A stretch of 64,000 nt of DNA from Janthinobacterium sp. B9-8 (GCF_000969645.2 NZ_CP014222.1:2669740-2733739); one strand, 5' to 3'. Positions 34,394 through 44,873 are shown, counted from the stretch's first letter. A program made the numbers and translations. Notes: generated by a model not told the origin, from the sequence alone.

Positions 34394-35929
34394 CTAAGTC
34401 GCACCCGAGCTATGGATTAACAACTGACTTGGACTTGTCGGTGATATAACCAATGTCAAGCTTTCTTTGGCACGACTAAGCGCGACATAAAGCAAGCAGC
34501 GTTTGTCGTCCGAGTTTCCAAAATGTGTTTTGTCGCATGGCATTAGCAAAGCATGGGAGCATTCCAATCCTTTTGCTTTATGGACAGTACTTATCACCTT
34601 CGTTGGCATCCTTACGCCTGAAATAGAGCGGCGCTGGGCAATTTCAGCAAGGCCTTGACTACAATCGGTGAAATCGTTTAGCAAAATTGCCTCACGGAAC
34701 TCCCGCAAAAGATTAAATCTGATCTCTCGGAAACCTACATCCTCCGCTTGTAGTGTGCGTAGCAATGCAAGGGCTCGGGTAACACCTAAATGATTGGGTT
34801 CGTTGAGAATGTGACGAGCCATAGCTTGAAGTCGTGCGGGCTTACCTTTACAAGGCTTTGTACAAGCACTGGCTATTTCTTCAAGGAATCGATCCGAAAA
34901 TGTCTTATTGAAGCCTGTGGCTACACAATTTACAAAAACAACGAGGGCTTCGGCTAGTGTCACAGGGTTGTCTTGCCCACTTTGGCAAGCAGCTACTAAA
35001 TGCGACAAAAAGTTGCGAGTATGTCCTTCCCATATCGGAACTCGACGTCCAAGGTAAGCGTTGATGGTGGCAACTGTTTGATTCTGGCCAGCTAAGATCA
35101 TCAGTGAATCGTTTGCATTCACTGTGCGATTTACCAGGCGGCCTTCGCTTGGCCCGAGCAAGAAACCACCATGTCTCGGAGAAATATTGTCCGCAACAAT
35201 GATCTGTAGTCCTTTCGGAAGGTCGCCGCGAAGATCTATTGGCTGGGCGTTTTTTAGTGTCTGGCGTGCTGCTAATATCCATCTACCGAGCTCGGGAGAG
35301 CCATTAGTCCACCGGTGTGCATAATCGAGTTGTTCAACGGTATTTGCTTGTTTGCAAAGAGCCTCCCATTGCTGCTTATGTGCAGGACGGTCTTGTTTTT
35401 TGACAAAGATTGCTTGAACCGGGTCTGCGAAGATACGCAGCTTGGCACCGGCTTTGTGTAAGGTCATTACAAGACGGTGCTGCCAAGTATTAGCATCTTG
35501 ATGTTCATCACATAAAATTATTGGATATCGACTCGCCAATGTCGAGCACACCGCTTGAGAGACAAACAACAACTCGCAGGCTTTTTCTGCCAGTTTTTCA
35601 AATCCATCGCCATTAGGCTGTGAATGAGCCCAAGTTGCAGCATCAAGGGGGATACCTAATACAAGGTGATACATGCTTGCTATTTGAGCAACTAAGCCGT
35701 CGATGGTGGTAATGTGCACACGATGTCGCACTTCCTTAGTGCGTTCGCGGAATACGTCACAAGCCGCATGGGAATGGGTCAAGATTAACACTTGCCATTG
35801 ATGACCATTTGAGGCCAACCAATGCGTGTACTCGGCTGCTTGGTAGGTCTTTCCACAGCCTGCAGGTGCTTCAACGACAATTAGAGGAGCTTCTGAGCGT
35901 AGTGCCGCAGCTACACTAGAATCACTCAT
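34394..35929 (-). CDS. GajB-like UvrD/PcrA-family helicase (Gabija)
   Basis: The protein has 511 residues (GajB is about 494). Walker A APAGCGKT is at 21-28, DEHQD at 141-145 is motif II, and YAHRWTNGSPELG is near motif IV. The C-terminal motifs are ISTVHKAKGLECSHALL (V) and LLYVALSRAKESL (VI). It is an SF1 helicase without the extra nuclease domain. The start overlaps the stop of the upstream OLD-nuclease gene by four bases, so the two are translated as a pair. In Gabija the helicase senses nucleic-acid termini and licenses GajA cleavage. Confidence 0.85.
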   Translation of the reverse strand: MSDSSVAAALRSEAPLIVVEAPAGCGKTYQAAEYTHWLASNGHQWQVLILTHSHAACDVFRERTKEVRHRVHITTIDGLVAQIASMYHLVLGIPLDAATWAHSQPNGDGFEKLAEKACELLFVSQAVCSTLASRYPIILCDEHQDANTWQHRLVMTLHKAGAKLRIFADPVQAIFVKKQDRPAHKQQWEALCKQANTVEQLDYAHRWTNGSPELGRWILAARQTLKNAQPIDLRGDLPKGLQIIVADNISPRHGGFLLGPSEGRLVNRTVNANDSLMILAGQNQTVATINAYLGRRVPIWEGHTRNFLSHLVAACQSGQDNPVTLAEALVVFVNCVATGFNKTFSDRFLEEIASACTKPCKGKPARLQAMARHILNEPNHLGVTRALALLRTLQAEDVGFREIRFNLLREFREAILLNDFTDCSQGLAEIAQRRSISGVRMPTKVISTVHKAKGLECSHALLMPCDKTHFGNSDDKRCLLYVALSRAKESLTLVISPTSPSQLLIHSSGAT

Positions 35930-37668
35930 ATGCGCTCCTCATAGCCAATCGTTGTCTTCAATGCGTTGATCAACGGAAGCAGCTTTGTCTCTACATTTGG
36001 CCACACACCTAAACTGAACATTTTCTCAGCCAGCTCATGTCCGCCGGTTACTGATTTGAACCAGAGCCTAGCGTGGCCTTTCCATTCTTTTGTTTTTTGT
36101 TTGTCTTCTTTCATGCTGGCTGGAACCATGCCCGTTGCAGCTTGAGTTACCAGCTGAATTAACTGATCTCCCGCTTTATCTTGGATCATCTGGGTTGTAA
36201 TTTCCCCGTTCAAGCCAAGGCGATCAGCAAGTGAACGGAGCCGCATGCCCCGTTTGGCTTCTTCAGGGTCCGTAATCAGCTGATCAAAATGCAGAGGGGA
36301 GAATAGAGGTAATATGTTTTCTTCTAGACAGCCCTGCTCCCAGCGCAAAAGCAAGTCTCCTAAGTGTGCTTTAACTATTCCCCAACGTGTGGGACTTAAG
36401 CTGGCTGGTTCACAGTCAGCAAAACCCGCGAATCTCAAGCCACCTTCAGACATAGCTTCCAGAAGTTTGAGCACATTCTCATTTCCGCCAGCGTCGGTAA
36501 CATGCACACCTTCGTCTTCCCAGGTAGGGAGAAAGCGAGTTAGTAATACTTTAACGAAGCCAGTTTCGGTTGCGCCTTCTGCGACTACAGCAAGCCGAGC
36601 CAGAAAGGTTTCTGGATCCAGTTGTTGGTGTGTGGCAATTTTGTCTGCCGGTAAGGCACCAATTGCACCTTTGGCGTCTATATACCAAAGCGCACTGCCA
36701 GCTGCAGCACCGATCACCGCCGAACTGTGCGTAGTAATGAGAGTTTGTGACACATTTTTGCGCAAAGAGTACACCAAGCTACGTTGGCGATAGGGTTCCA
36801 ATCCGCGCTCCAATTCGTCCACCAAGGTAATCGGTGCCCGTTCCTGAAGAGTGTCAGCAATCGCGAGTGCAGCTAATCGACGCGTGCCGGAGCCCCAGCT
36901 AGTAAGGGGTAAGACGATTGCGTTTTTTTTCGCGGTCAAACCAACCAAAGCATTAATCGATAGACCTGCTCCGCCAACGAAACCAAGCCCGAGCTCCGTA
37001 GGGAGTGCTCGCTCGCCAAACTTAGTATCTAACTCGGATAGTTTTTCCTGGGCTTCAGGATTCAATTCATCCTCTATGGAGTCGAGGGCAATCTTTCGTC
37101 CTAATTTTGCACGCAAACCTTTGTCTGCCAGCAGGCGGTCAAGTCCACTCCCTTGAATCAAACGAAGATCTCGATCATTTTTGTCATCTCCGGCCAGTCG
37201 AACCAATCCGATACTGCGGCGCAAAGCAGTCGAAAAATGAATGCTGGAACCATCGGGCTGAACCAGTTCGTGTACCAATTCAAGATCAGCAGTACCCCGT
37301 ACCTGAATTTTGTAAACGGGTTGCCCTGAATTCTCATCTGTATCAAGCTTTGGCAGTACTGCATTAGCGCCATCCCATTCCCAGGGCCAAGCTACAGTAC
37401 TTTGGCGATTGATGCCTATTGAGTCCGGTAGCTGTATGACTGCCTCGATACAGAACTCTTCCTCCACTTTCCGTTGCCAATAGTCCGAATCGGACAATAT
37501 AAAACTATTTGTCGGATGGAGCAGTAAGGCGATGGCTTCCAACAGCGTACTTTTCCCCACATTACCGCCGCCAAGAATGATGTTCATACCAGGAGCAGGA
37601 TGCCAAGTCAGACTTTCAAATCCGCGAAACCTTTCCATATGTAAGCGGAGAACTTTAGGTGCGCTCAT
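35926..37668 (-). CDS. GajA-like OLD-family ATPase-TOPRIM nuclease (Gabija)
   Basis: The protein is 580 residues from the ATG at 37668 (a TTG lies just upstream). The length matches GajA (about 578). The ABC-type ATPase has GGGNVGKST at 33-41, signature WGSGTRRLAAL near 258, Walker B ITLVDELERGLEP with Asp 284 and Glu 285, and His 314 in ITTHSSAV. The TOPRIM domain begins near 360 with VVAEGATETG (Glu 364), TDAGGNENVLKLL, and FADCEP, where D-x-D is replaced by D-x-E. It should nick or cut DNA when nucleotide levels fall during phage replication. It is the first gene of the two-gene unit. Confidence 0.85.
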   Translation of the reverse strand: MSAPKVLRLHMERFRGFESLTWHPAPGMNIILGGGNVGKSTLLEAIALLLHPTNSFILSDSDYWQRKVEEEFCIEAVIQLPDSIGINRQSTVAWPWEWDGANAVLPKLDTDENSGQPVYKIQVRGTADLELVHELVQPDGSSIHFSTALRRSIGLVRLAGDDKNDRDLRLIQGSGLDRLLADKGLRAKLGRKIALDSIEDELNPEAQEKLSELDTKFGERALPTELGLGFVGGAGLSINALVGLTAKKNAIVLPLTSWGSGTRRLAALAIADTLQERAPITLVDELERGLEPYRQRSLVYSLRKNVSQTLITTHSSAVIGAAAGSALWYIDAKGAIGALPADKIATHQQLDPETFLARLAVVAEGATETGFVKVLLTRFLPTWEDEGVHVTDAGGNENVLKLLEAMSEGGLRFAGFADCEPASLSPTRWGIVKAHLGDLLLRWEQGCLEENILPLFSPLHFDQLITDPEEAKRGMRLRSLADRLGLNGEITTQMIQDKAGDQLIQLVTQAATGMVPASMKEDKQKTKEWKGHARLWFKSVTGGHELAEKMFSLGVWPNVETKLLPLINALKTTIGYEERI

Positions 37669-37671
37669 CAA

Positions 37672-38310
37672 ATAATCCTAAAAAAAGGTTAGTGCCGCAC
37701 TAGTATCTGTGACAAGCTGAAAGCACACGCCTGCAGAATATTGTCATTTATATAATGAATCTGCTCTAGTTTGTTAGATACGTTGATGGTGCCGCCTTTG
37801 GCTGACTTCCAGACAAAAACACTATGAAGTACTTCGCACATCCTATAGCAATTTTGTTACAAAAATAGAGATAAGGCCCAATAAAAAAAACTACGTCCAT
37901 CGCCTCCTTATTGGTCTTTTATATCCCATAAATCTTGTAAAGAGGAAAGCATCTAGAAGCTAATAGGATCCTACATAAATTCAATAATTTTTAATATCGC
38001 CCGCTCCAAAAAAATGGCAAATGAATCTATTACTGTTGGATTTTCAATGTCATCAACAGACGCTTAAATTATATTTTTAAAATAAAATAGGGTATAAATC
38101 GTAATTTAACTATATTTTTATCACTTAGTGGCGATAAGACTTTAGTTTTGTTTTAAGCATAAGCAAAGAAAAGCAGATCATTCCCTGCAGTTTTCAGCCT
38201 CTTCCTATAACCATCAAAGAAGCTGCTCAAAACTGGATTCCTATTACTATTGGTAAGCGTCAAAGCCTGAAGGTAAACCATTTACTTAATAAATGAAATT
38301 GACTCCACCT
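37672..38310. other. AT-rich spacer without supported gene
   Basis: About 640 bases between the Gabija-like operon and the HNH gene. Several A/T runs and only very short frames are present. The promoter of the Gabija-like operon should lie at its left edge. I see no repeat or known element. Confidence 0.4.
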
Positions 38311-38982
38311 CTACCAAAGATCGCAGCGGGTATGCATCAAGTTGTGTGATAGGTATTCAGCTCGACGCAAGGCTGCTTTGCGATCTAGGGCTGATTTTAT
38401 CAGCGACGGTTCATAACCATTATGTAAGCCTGCCAGCTGATACAACTCTGGGCTTATTGTGTCTCCGTAGTTTTGATTACAAGCCTCACACAATGTAATT
38501 AAGTTTCGACTACTAGTTTCACCGCCTGATGAGTATGGCCAGACATGTTGAAGCGTTAACGCATTTTGGTCTCCGCATATTAAACACCTGCCGCCATCAC
38601 GATCATGAATTTCTTGCTTTGCCCGCCCACGATAGCTCCGCTTCAAGGTCCCTGGGGAAGCAATATCGATATCAGTGAACGATCCAAACGCAGACTTTAT
38701 ACACTGGTGCTGTTTTAACCACTGTTGCATATTAGATCTAGCAAAAACAAGATCAACAAGAGCCCATCCCTGTAGATATAGCCATAATCTATAAGTCTTT
38801 TCTGAATCAATATGCATAAAAGACTGGCCTAGCTCATCCAAAGCCTTTGAGAAAAGTGTAATTTCTACTGGTGATGGTTTTCTAATTTCATATCGGCCAT
38901 CATCAGAAATACTCCCAAAAGTAAATGTACTGAAATAGGCATATCCACCACAAACTTGCCGAAGATCAAATGCATACGCCAT
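38311..38982 (-). CDS. HNH endonuclease-like protein
   Basis: The protein has 223 residues. The HNH motif is clear: GGRCLICGDQNALTLQHVWP, then GGETSSRNLITLCEACNQNY. This gives two CxxC pairs for structural zinc, the first His in LQHVWP and Asn in SSRNL. The N-terminal 110 residues are unrecognised and contain aromatic-rich segments. A lone HNH gene next to tniQ is common cargo. It may be a nuclease of a defence system or a resolvase-like function for the element; neither is supported directly. Confidence 0.7.
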   Translation of the reverse strand: MAYAFDLRQVCGGYAYFSTFTFGSISDDGRYEIRKPSPVEITLFSKALDELGQSFMHIDSEKTYRLWLYLQGWALVDLVFARSNMQQWLKQHQCIKSAFGSFTDIDIASPGTLKRSYRGRAKQEIHDRDGGRCLICGDQNALTLQHVWPYSSGGETSSRNLITLCEACNQNYGDTISPELYQLAGLHNGYEPSLIKSALDRKAALRRAEYLSHNLMHTRCDLW

Positions 38983-39167
38983 GATTAATCTACTTTAGTT
39001 ATTTAATCCTGTGATTATAATTGGGTAAATCACTCCAAACCATAATTTAAATAGTTTATATAAATGGCTCTCTTGCTCGAAGAACGTCCCCGAGCAAGAG
39101 AGTTACATAAAATTTCTTACTTATTCCCAATAATTTTTCTAATACGATAAAATAATTAAGATGAATA

Positions 39168-41276
39168 TTAAAGCGCTATATTTGCTTCATACTTCATAGC
39201 CTTTTCCAAATCAAATAAATCTTGCCGGCTATAAAATTTAACTATTTTTCCACTTCCAAAGCGAGAAGACTTAATTAGCCCTTGACGCTCTAAATTAGGC
39301 AAATAGCTACGATGCATATTGAAAAACACTCCTGCCTCACTAGCAGTGACCCATGTTTTCACAAATTCAACGACATAATTTACAGCCGCTTCTGAAACAA
39401 GCTGCCAATACATTAAATCTATCAACTCAACCAATCCCGTACGAATAAAGACGCACCGAAATCGATGCTCAGTATATCCAATGTCTGAGGCCACTTTTTC
39501 AAGCGAGCTCATAGAGGGAGATAAAACCAGTTGAAGCAGAGCAGATAATGACTCCTCCGTCACACGAATATTACGTGAAAAGCTAAGTTCTCTCTTCAGT
39601 ATGCCTTTCTTGATCAGTGGTGAAATTTTCTGAGGTGAAATTCGCAACTGAATGGCGGCTTCTTTTAATAAAACCCCTGTTTCTTTTTTAACAGCTGAAT
39701 TCGCCTTCTTTCGCCCTGCACGTGTTTCATAACGCTCCAAATTTTTTAGTGAAAGCAAATCCACACCAGATAAATCAGCTCTATAAAACAGATAAACTAA
39801 AGAGCCATCAATTCCAGGTCCTCCAACAGGGCTTACGCCAATAGATCGGAGTTTTTCGGCATAATTTGTAACATTAGCCTGAATTGAACGTCCTAACTCT
39901 CCTGCGGTAACAAACTTTGCCTGAAACTGCTCTAGCGTATCAGTATGGACCAATAAACAACGCGATTTTACAGCCACAGGGCAGTTAGCGCGGAGCCAAC
40001 CATTTCGAATAAAACTTCGAATAATTTCCTGATGAATTCCAAGCACAGTAGAGACTTGTCCAATATTTAGCCAATCAGTATTCAGTACTTCCAGTGTCTT
40101 TGTATCTGTTATACGCAAGCAACTCAGCCCTTTGTCCAAATCATAGCCCATAGAAATAAACCGCCCAGCCAGAATTCCCTTTGCTAAAACCGCCATACTA
40201 TGATTAGTCAATTGCACTTTATCTTTGCCCAAATGCACTCTCGGAGCCTGCAAAGCAACCAGTAAATGCACCACATCACACAAAGCTATTCTTTGCACGT
40301 AAGCCGTTGGGTCACTGATGTGCTTGAACAAGCCAGTCTTAATGCATTCATGTATCTGCGAAAGGCTCAAGCCCAGAACAAAAGCAGCATCCTGCTTACT
40401 TAAATCACCGGCTTCCTCCGTCAAACTATATTTATAATTAAGCTCTTCCAACTGAGATAAAACTTGCTCAGCAAATCCTGCCAGTAACTCCCCTCCTCGT
40501 AAAAATGGCAGCATCTGTAACCTTGGATGCTGGCTTGACGCGTGCAACACAACTAAACATTTAATTTCTTCGAGAACAGTTGTACTGTTATTTGCCCAAG
40601 CAATCATAAGCCGCAGCCGTTCCTGTTCACTTTTATTAAGCTTATCCCTTGGATAAAAAGCCTCCATTGCCAACCAAAAGGGAAAACAGCGATCAAACAG
40701 CTCCTGCCCCTCGCCCACAAGCTGCTGGTACAACCACTCCGAATAAGCTGGATCCTCTGCAACAGTAGAAACTTTCCGAAAATCTGTGCCACATTCGCAA
40801 ACGACTAACTGCCCCCGCAGTAGAGAAGGAATGCGTAAGCAGTTTGGGCAGCAATGCAATAAAGCAACGCCATGAATATGGCAAACTACATATAGCCTAA
40901 ATACCCAATACCTACGCCAGTAAGGTTGCTCAGAGAGACATACAGGACAAAAAGACGCTGCATCTTCCCTAAAAAACTTCTCAGGTACTCCAACATTCAT
41001 AAGTAAACGAGCCCCGCACCGAGTAAAGCTTGTGCGGGGAAACACCGCCTTTGCACATTCATGATCTAGTCCTAAAACATAAACTAGTATGCTGAACCAA
41101 TAATGATATGTTAGTGATCGACGAATTCGCTCAACCCCATAAACCTCTAGCCCACAAGCCTTCAATAGCTGAGTAATGCTATCGAAACCGTTACCTTCAA
41201 CGGTTCTAATTAACAGACTTGCTGGCGACTCATCAGCCTGTGGAATTGGACGGTACGGTAACTTATGAATTTTCAT
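39168..41276 (-). CDS. tniQ: TniQ/TnsD-type target-selection protein
   Basis: The protein has 702 residues, longer than Tn7 TnsD (508). The TniQ N-terminus is shown by YRPIPQADESPASLLIRT and the zinc-ribbon residues in FCPVCLSEQPYW, CHIHGVALLHCCPNC and VVCECGTDF (Cys 110, 113, 143, 146, 160, 162). The long remainder has several HTH-like segments (LNIGQVSTVLGIHQEIIRSF; KEAAIQLRISPQKI), as expected for sequence-specific recognition. It is the last gene of the tns operon, overlapping tnsC by four bases. It presumably recognises the end of nrdB, where the element is found. No tnsE-like gene is seen. Confidence 0.85.
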   Translation of the reverse strand: MKIHKLPYRPIPQADESPASLLIRTVEGNGFDSITQLLKACGLEVYGVERIRRSLTYHYWFSILVYVLGLDHECAKAVFPRTSFTRCGARLLMNVGVPEKFFREDAASFCPVCLSEQPYWRRYWVFRLYVVCHIHGVALLHCCPNCLRIPSLLRGQLVVCECGTDFRKVSTVAEDPAYSEWLYQQLVGEGQELFDRCFPFWLAMEAFYPRDKLNKSEQERLRLMIAWANNSTTVLEEIKCLVVLHASSQHPRLQMLPFLRGGELLAGFAEQVLSQLEELNYKYSLTEEAGDLSKQDAAFVLGLSLSQIHECIKTGLFKHISDPTAYVQRIALCDVVHLLVALQAPRVHLGKDKVQLTNHSMAVLAKGILAGRFISMGYDLDKGLSCLRITDTKTLEVLNTDWLNIGQVSTVLGIHQEIIRSFIRNGWLRANCPVAVKSRCLLVHTDTLEQFQAKFVTAGELGRSIQANVTNYAEKLRSIGVSPVGGPGIDGSLVYLFYRADLSGVDLLSLKNLERYETRAGRKKANSAVKKETGVLLKEAAIQLRISPQKISPLIKKGILKRELSFSRNIRVTEESLSALLQLVLSPSMSSLEKVASDIGYTEHRFRCVFIRTGLVELIDLMYWQLVSEAAVNYVVEFVKTWVTASEAGVFFNMHRSYLPNLERQGLIKSSRFGSGKIVKFYSRQDLFDLEKAMKYEANIAL

Positions 41277-42241
41277 TTTCTAAAGACCGCAGCAACTTGA
41301 GCATCACTCATACGAAAAGGATTGCTTTTTGCAATTGAAATGGCACTGACAACGCCCATATCCCAAACAAAAGCAAAATCCTCCAACTCTACAATTTGCC
41401 GTTTTTGTCGCCAGGCCTGCAAAATCGCTTCACGGATAATCGCCATCACAAAGGATAAATTTCCTCTGGTTGCCGCATACATGCGTAAAGTTTCTTGATG
41501 GTTGCTAATCATGGGCATATCTACGAGAGCAAACCTCTTTTTTGCCTCGGAACACATTTGCGTTAAAAAATGATAAAGTTCACCAGGCTTTTCTACTGTC
41601 CCCACTTGTAAAGGACTCAATCGGAAACGATGTTTAAATCGCCGAGCTTGCTGCCATGTTGGATCTGAATCAATAATTGTTTCACACTCAGGAACGCCAA
41701 CTAAGCAAATACAAACACCCGAGTTATTTACAAGCGATTTGAGCCAACGTAATGCAACCGTATTAACAGCCTCGCTACGACGCCCATGATTCAGTAGGTT
41801 ATGCACCTCATCTAACAAAATAACTTTCGTCTGGCACGTTTTAAGGTGAACCACAATTCGTTTTGTTTTACTTGCAATAGTGCCCGCCAAAGGACTGGGA
41901 TCATTGAGTTGTTCCAACATATTACTAGCCAGCGTACTAACGGAAACTGGCGATGGAACCTCTGTATAAAAAGCTGGAATGTGCGTTACCTCAGCATCAA
42001 CGTTTTGCACCTGGGTTTTTTGAAACATACTAATAATTGCTTCGCAAATTTTAGTCTTCCCCATACCACCTTCTGCTAGCAACATGCAGCCAACAGGTTC
42101 TTTAAAACTATGTGACTGAACAATTACACGCAGAATCCCCTTTAGTGCAAAATCCAGAGATGGATGACGAATCAAAACTTTATCGAGCACAGACACTCGC
42201 TGAATTGATTCAGACTCATTAGAAAAATCTTCAAAATTCAT
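41273..42241 (-). CDS. tnsC: TnsC/TniB-type AAA+ transposition regulator
   Basis: The protein has 322 residues. Walker A LLAEGGMGKTK is at about 54-64 and Walker B KVILLDEVHNLL at 139-150. ALRWLKSLVNNSGVCICLVG contains the sensor region, and RRFKHRFRLSPLQV is typical of TniB/TnsC. It polymerises on DNA and links the TniQ-marked target to the TnsAB transposase. It overlaps tnsB by one base and tniQ by four, which implies strict co-expression. Confidence 0.9.
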   Translation of the reverse strand: MNFEDFSNESESIQRVSVLDKVLIRHPSLDFALKGILRVIVQSHSFKEPVGCMLLAEGGMGKTKICEAIISMFQKTQVQNVDAEVTHIPAFYTEVPSPVSVSTLASNMLEQLNDPSPLAGTIASKTKRIVVHLKTCQTKVILLDEVHNLLNHGRRSEAVNTVALRWLKSLVNNSGVCICLVGVPECETIIDSDPTWQQARRFKHRFRLSPLQVGTVEKPGELYHFLTQMCSEAKKRFALVDMPMISNHQETLRMYAATRGNLSFVMAIIREAILQAWRQKRQIVELEDFAFVWDMGVVSAISIAKSNPFRMSDAQVAAVFRK

Positions 42242-44166
42242 TAGTCAATTTCCATTATTTCATAGTCATCCGAGCCACTAACTGCACCCGGTTCAAAAGA
42301 CGGCACATCTGCCGGCACAACATTAAGCTCAAGCACATCAGGTAATTGATGAACAATTTTAGGGAGCGAGCGAGCACGCCCTTTACCATTTGTCAGCCGT
42401 GCAATCTGCCTTTGGGCCATTTCAGAATCTGTTTGAATCTTTTGAAATAACGTCCATCGCGCCAATAAATCACAATAAAGTCCTAGACGCTTTTGATCAG
42501 AAGCGGTGAGCGCTGCTTTAATCTTTTTGGCTTCCTGATGTTCATACTGGGTTAACCCAATGGTGTATTCAGGGTTGGTAGACTCCGCCAAAATCAGCGT
42601 ACTAGGCAGAGTGGGGTGCTCAATATAAACCTCATGTAAATTGAGCTCGTCCACCAAAACAATCACTCTTTTTTCACCCATCGCCTCAAGTGTCGCAAGG
42701 GCATGCGAGAAATATTCAATGCCATCGACCAACAGCCGCCCTTTATGAATATTTCGTTGCACTGGCCAACGAGCAATTGCATCTATTTCAGCGATATCAA
42801 AAGTTGGTGAAGGCCATTCTTTAACTGAATCCTCCCACGCTAAAATTGGAGCCCGCCCAGTACGTGAATGAATACTGTTGTGATAAACCTCATTGATCCA
42901 CTCGAGGCAATACTCATGCATTTTTTCTAACACAGACACAGCTCGTGCTCGAGAGTCATACTCTCCACGATCACTAGGATTAGAAAACGTCGTCCCAGAG
43001 CATTTCTGCACAAGAAAATAGGTCAAAGTCCGAAAAAATGACTCGATATGAGCCTTATCATTAGGATCTCTCACCTCTGCAGGAGTAACGATGATCCCAA
43101 GTCGTGCACAGAGCCGGATAAAAGCAGAGTTTTTAAACTCAACACCGTTATCGGGAATAATTCGAACGGGAACCCCGCCAGGCAAATTCATACTGAGGCG
43201 AGTTAGCATATTTTTAACAGCAGCTAATGTCGTTGTTGCAGATGGTGGAAACATGCTGATATATATACCGACTACCGCACGGGTATACACATCAAGAATA
43301 CAAACTAAATAGGGTCGGCCAATTACTTCTCCCGAATCAGGATCACGTAGCTGAATATCTAAATAGTGAGTATCAATTTGCACCAGAAACATTGGACTTG
43401 GACTAATAATGGCTCTGCCTGCAGCACGAGCGACCCGATCTGCAGCAATTCTCCCTTTTTTTGCCAGAGTAACAATATATGGATCCAGTGCTTTAATACG
43501 CCGCTGTAGTGTGCGCAAACTTGGCACCTTTACAGCGGAGGAATGCTTTGAAAGCAGACCTAATTCGGATAATTTTCCCACAATGTAGGATTGAACATCT
43601 TTAGAGTCCCTGCGTTCAGGCTGTAAATAAACCTGCTGAATTGCCTCTTCAAGCAATATTTCAACCTGAGGGCAAAATCGAAGGACTCTATTTCCACTCT
43701 GTTTATGTCTTAGAGATAACAGAGCTCCGCCTCTCCCCTCCAAAAAATAACGTTTAATCCAGCTTGCTACGGTGCGTGGATCTGGCGGTTGTTGATCTTC
43801 CAGTTCAAAAGCAATTAATGGAATCAGTGCAGTAAGATGTTTCTTTGATGTCGGATAAACAAGCTGGGTAACTGCTGCATCCACATAACGCCGCATTCGG
43901 ATCGCTGCGCGAGTTTCTTTTTCAGAAAGCTCAGATAACTTTCCTGAACAACCATTCTCAGAAATACCTTCAATATCTTGATTCTTAATTAATAAAGTTT
44001 CACTTTCCTGCATCTCGATAAACCGATCATGTGAAATACGAAATGCTTTTCCTCCAATAGCTGCTGCATACCGAACGATTCCAGCATAGATATAAGTCAC
44101 TTCAAACTCACATCCATGCATATGAAAACGCAGCCCCACTTTAGGAGAGTAATAACGCGGCTTCAT
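42241..44166 (-). CDS. tnsB: TnsB DDE transposase
   Basis: The protein has 641 residues. The retroviral-integrase fold carries Asp 265 in LVQIDTHYLDIQL, Asp 339 in RIIPDNGVEFKNS, and Glu 375 in DPNDKAHIESFFRT, so the DDE triad is complete with Tn7-like spacing. N-terminal HTH segments (about 85-230) would bind the GACACATAGT repeats at both ends. It performs 3'-end cleavage and strand joining. It overlaps tnsA by four bases. Confidence 0.93.
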   Translation of the reverse strand: MKPRYYSPKVGLRFHMHGCEFEVTYIYAGIVRYAAAIGGKAFRISHDRFIEMQESETLLIKNQDIEGISENGCSGKLSELSEKETRAAIRMRRYVDAAVTQLVYPTSKKHLTALIPLIAFELEDQQPPDPRTVASWIKRYFLEGRGGALLSLRHKQSGNRVLRFCPQVEILLEEAIQQVYLQPERRDSKDVQSYIVGKLSELGLLSKHSSAVKVPSLRTLQRRIKALDPYIVTLAKKGRIAADRVARAAGRAIISPSPMFLVQIDTHYLDIQLRDPDSGEVIGRPYLVCILDVYTRAVVGIYISMFPPSATTTLAAVKNMLTRLSMNLPGGVPVRIIPDNGVEFKNSAFIRLCARLGIIVTPAEVRDPNDKAHIESFFRTLTYFLVQKCSGTTFSNPSDRGEYDSRARAVSVLEKMHEYCLEWINEVYHNSIHSRTGRAPILAWEDSVKEWPSPTFDIAEIDAIARWPVQRNIHKGRLLVDGIEYFSHALATLEAMGEKRVIVLVDELNLHEVYIEHPTLPSTLILAESTNPEYTIGLTQYEHQEAKKIKAALTASDQKRLGLYCDLLARWTLFQKIQTDSEMAQRQIARLTNGKGRARSLPKIVHQLPDVLELNVVPADVPSFEPGAVSGSDDYEIMEID

Positions 44167-44873
44167 TGAAGAACCCCCACAGGCATATCAAGGCTCAGAG
44201 GGCGACTCATATCAATAACTAATACCCTATGAAACAGCAAATAATCTACTAAGAAAGGAGATAAAGCGGCCTCAGTTGAAGCCGTATAAACATCCCCTAA
44301 TGACATAGGGTTTGATAGGGATGCAATCAGCTGACGTGCTAAAACCAGCTCTTGGCTTGACCAAGCACGAAAGCTCGAACGAGAGTAAAAGAAATAAAGA
44401 TTTTCCAAATATTTTTTTGATGGCAGAGCATTTGAATCAACAATAGAGAAATGAAAATCACATAGGTTTAATATATTTTTAATCTCTAAAAAACGTAATT
44501 TATTTTCTTCATCCAAATGCTGCTGATTAGGTTTGATTTCACGTACTAACCACTGTTGATTTGCCATTAGAACCAAAAAGTCAGGGGTATACTTTTTACC
44601 TTGTCCATGTTGAATATTAATTGCTTGGCAACGATAGCCAATCACCTCAGCATCTCGCTCTAAAAGGAGGCAATATGCCAATTCGAGCTGACTTTCCAAA
44701 GCAACAGTAATCCCATTTTTTCGGCTAGGAAATAAAGCGGTGCGCCTACCCCGTGCCCCTTGAGCAATCCGGCGGTAGCCGTGAACAACCCCTGATAAAT
44801 CGGGTAATTTGGCGAATGCATCTTGAGCCTGTTGTAAAAGCTCTGCTCGCAGTTTGAATTGAATACTATTCAT
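44163..44873 (-). CDS. tnsA: TnsA endonuclease
   Basis: The protein is 236 residues from the ATG at 44873, preceded by AAGGTG; a longer frame begins at 44939. The restriction-enzyme-like N-terminal domain has ALESQLELAY (Glu 60/64), KKYTPDFLV (Asp 98) and VREIKPNQQ (Glu 112, Lys 114). It cuts the 5' ends of the element, allowing cut-and-paste movement. A winged-helix C-terminal half follows. It is the promoter-proximal gene of the tns operon, facing the right end as in Tn7. Confidence 0.88.
   Translation of the reverse strand: MNSIQFKLRAELLQQAQDAFAKLPDLSGVVHGYRRIAQGARGRRTALFPSRKNGITVALESQLELAYCLLLERDAEVIGYRCQAINIQHGQGKKYTPDFLVLMANQQWLVREIKPNQQHLDEENKLRFLEIKNILNLCDFHFSIVDSNALPSKKYLENLYFFYSRSSFRAWSSQELVLARQLIASLSNPMSLGDVYTASTEAALSPFLVDYLLFHRVLVIDMSRPLSLDMPVGVLQ

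Noticed and set aside
34394..37668. PARIS or a lone OLD nuclease
   Set aside because: ATPase and TOPRIM are fused in one protein and paired with a UvrD-like helicase, which is the Gabija layout.
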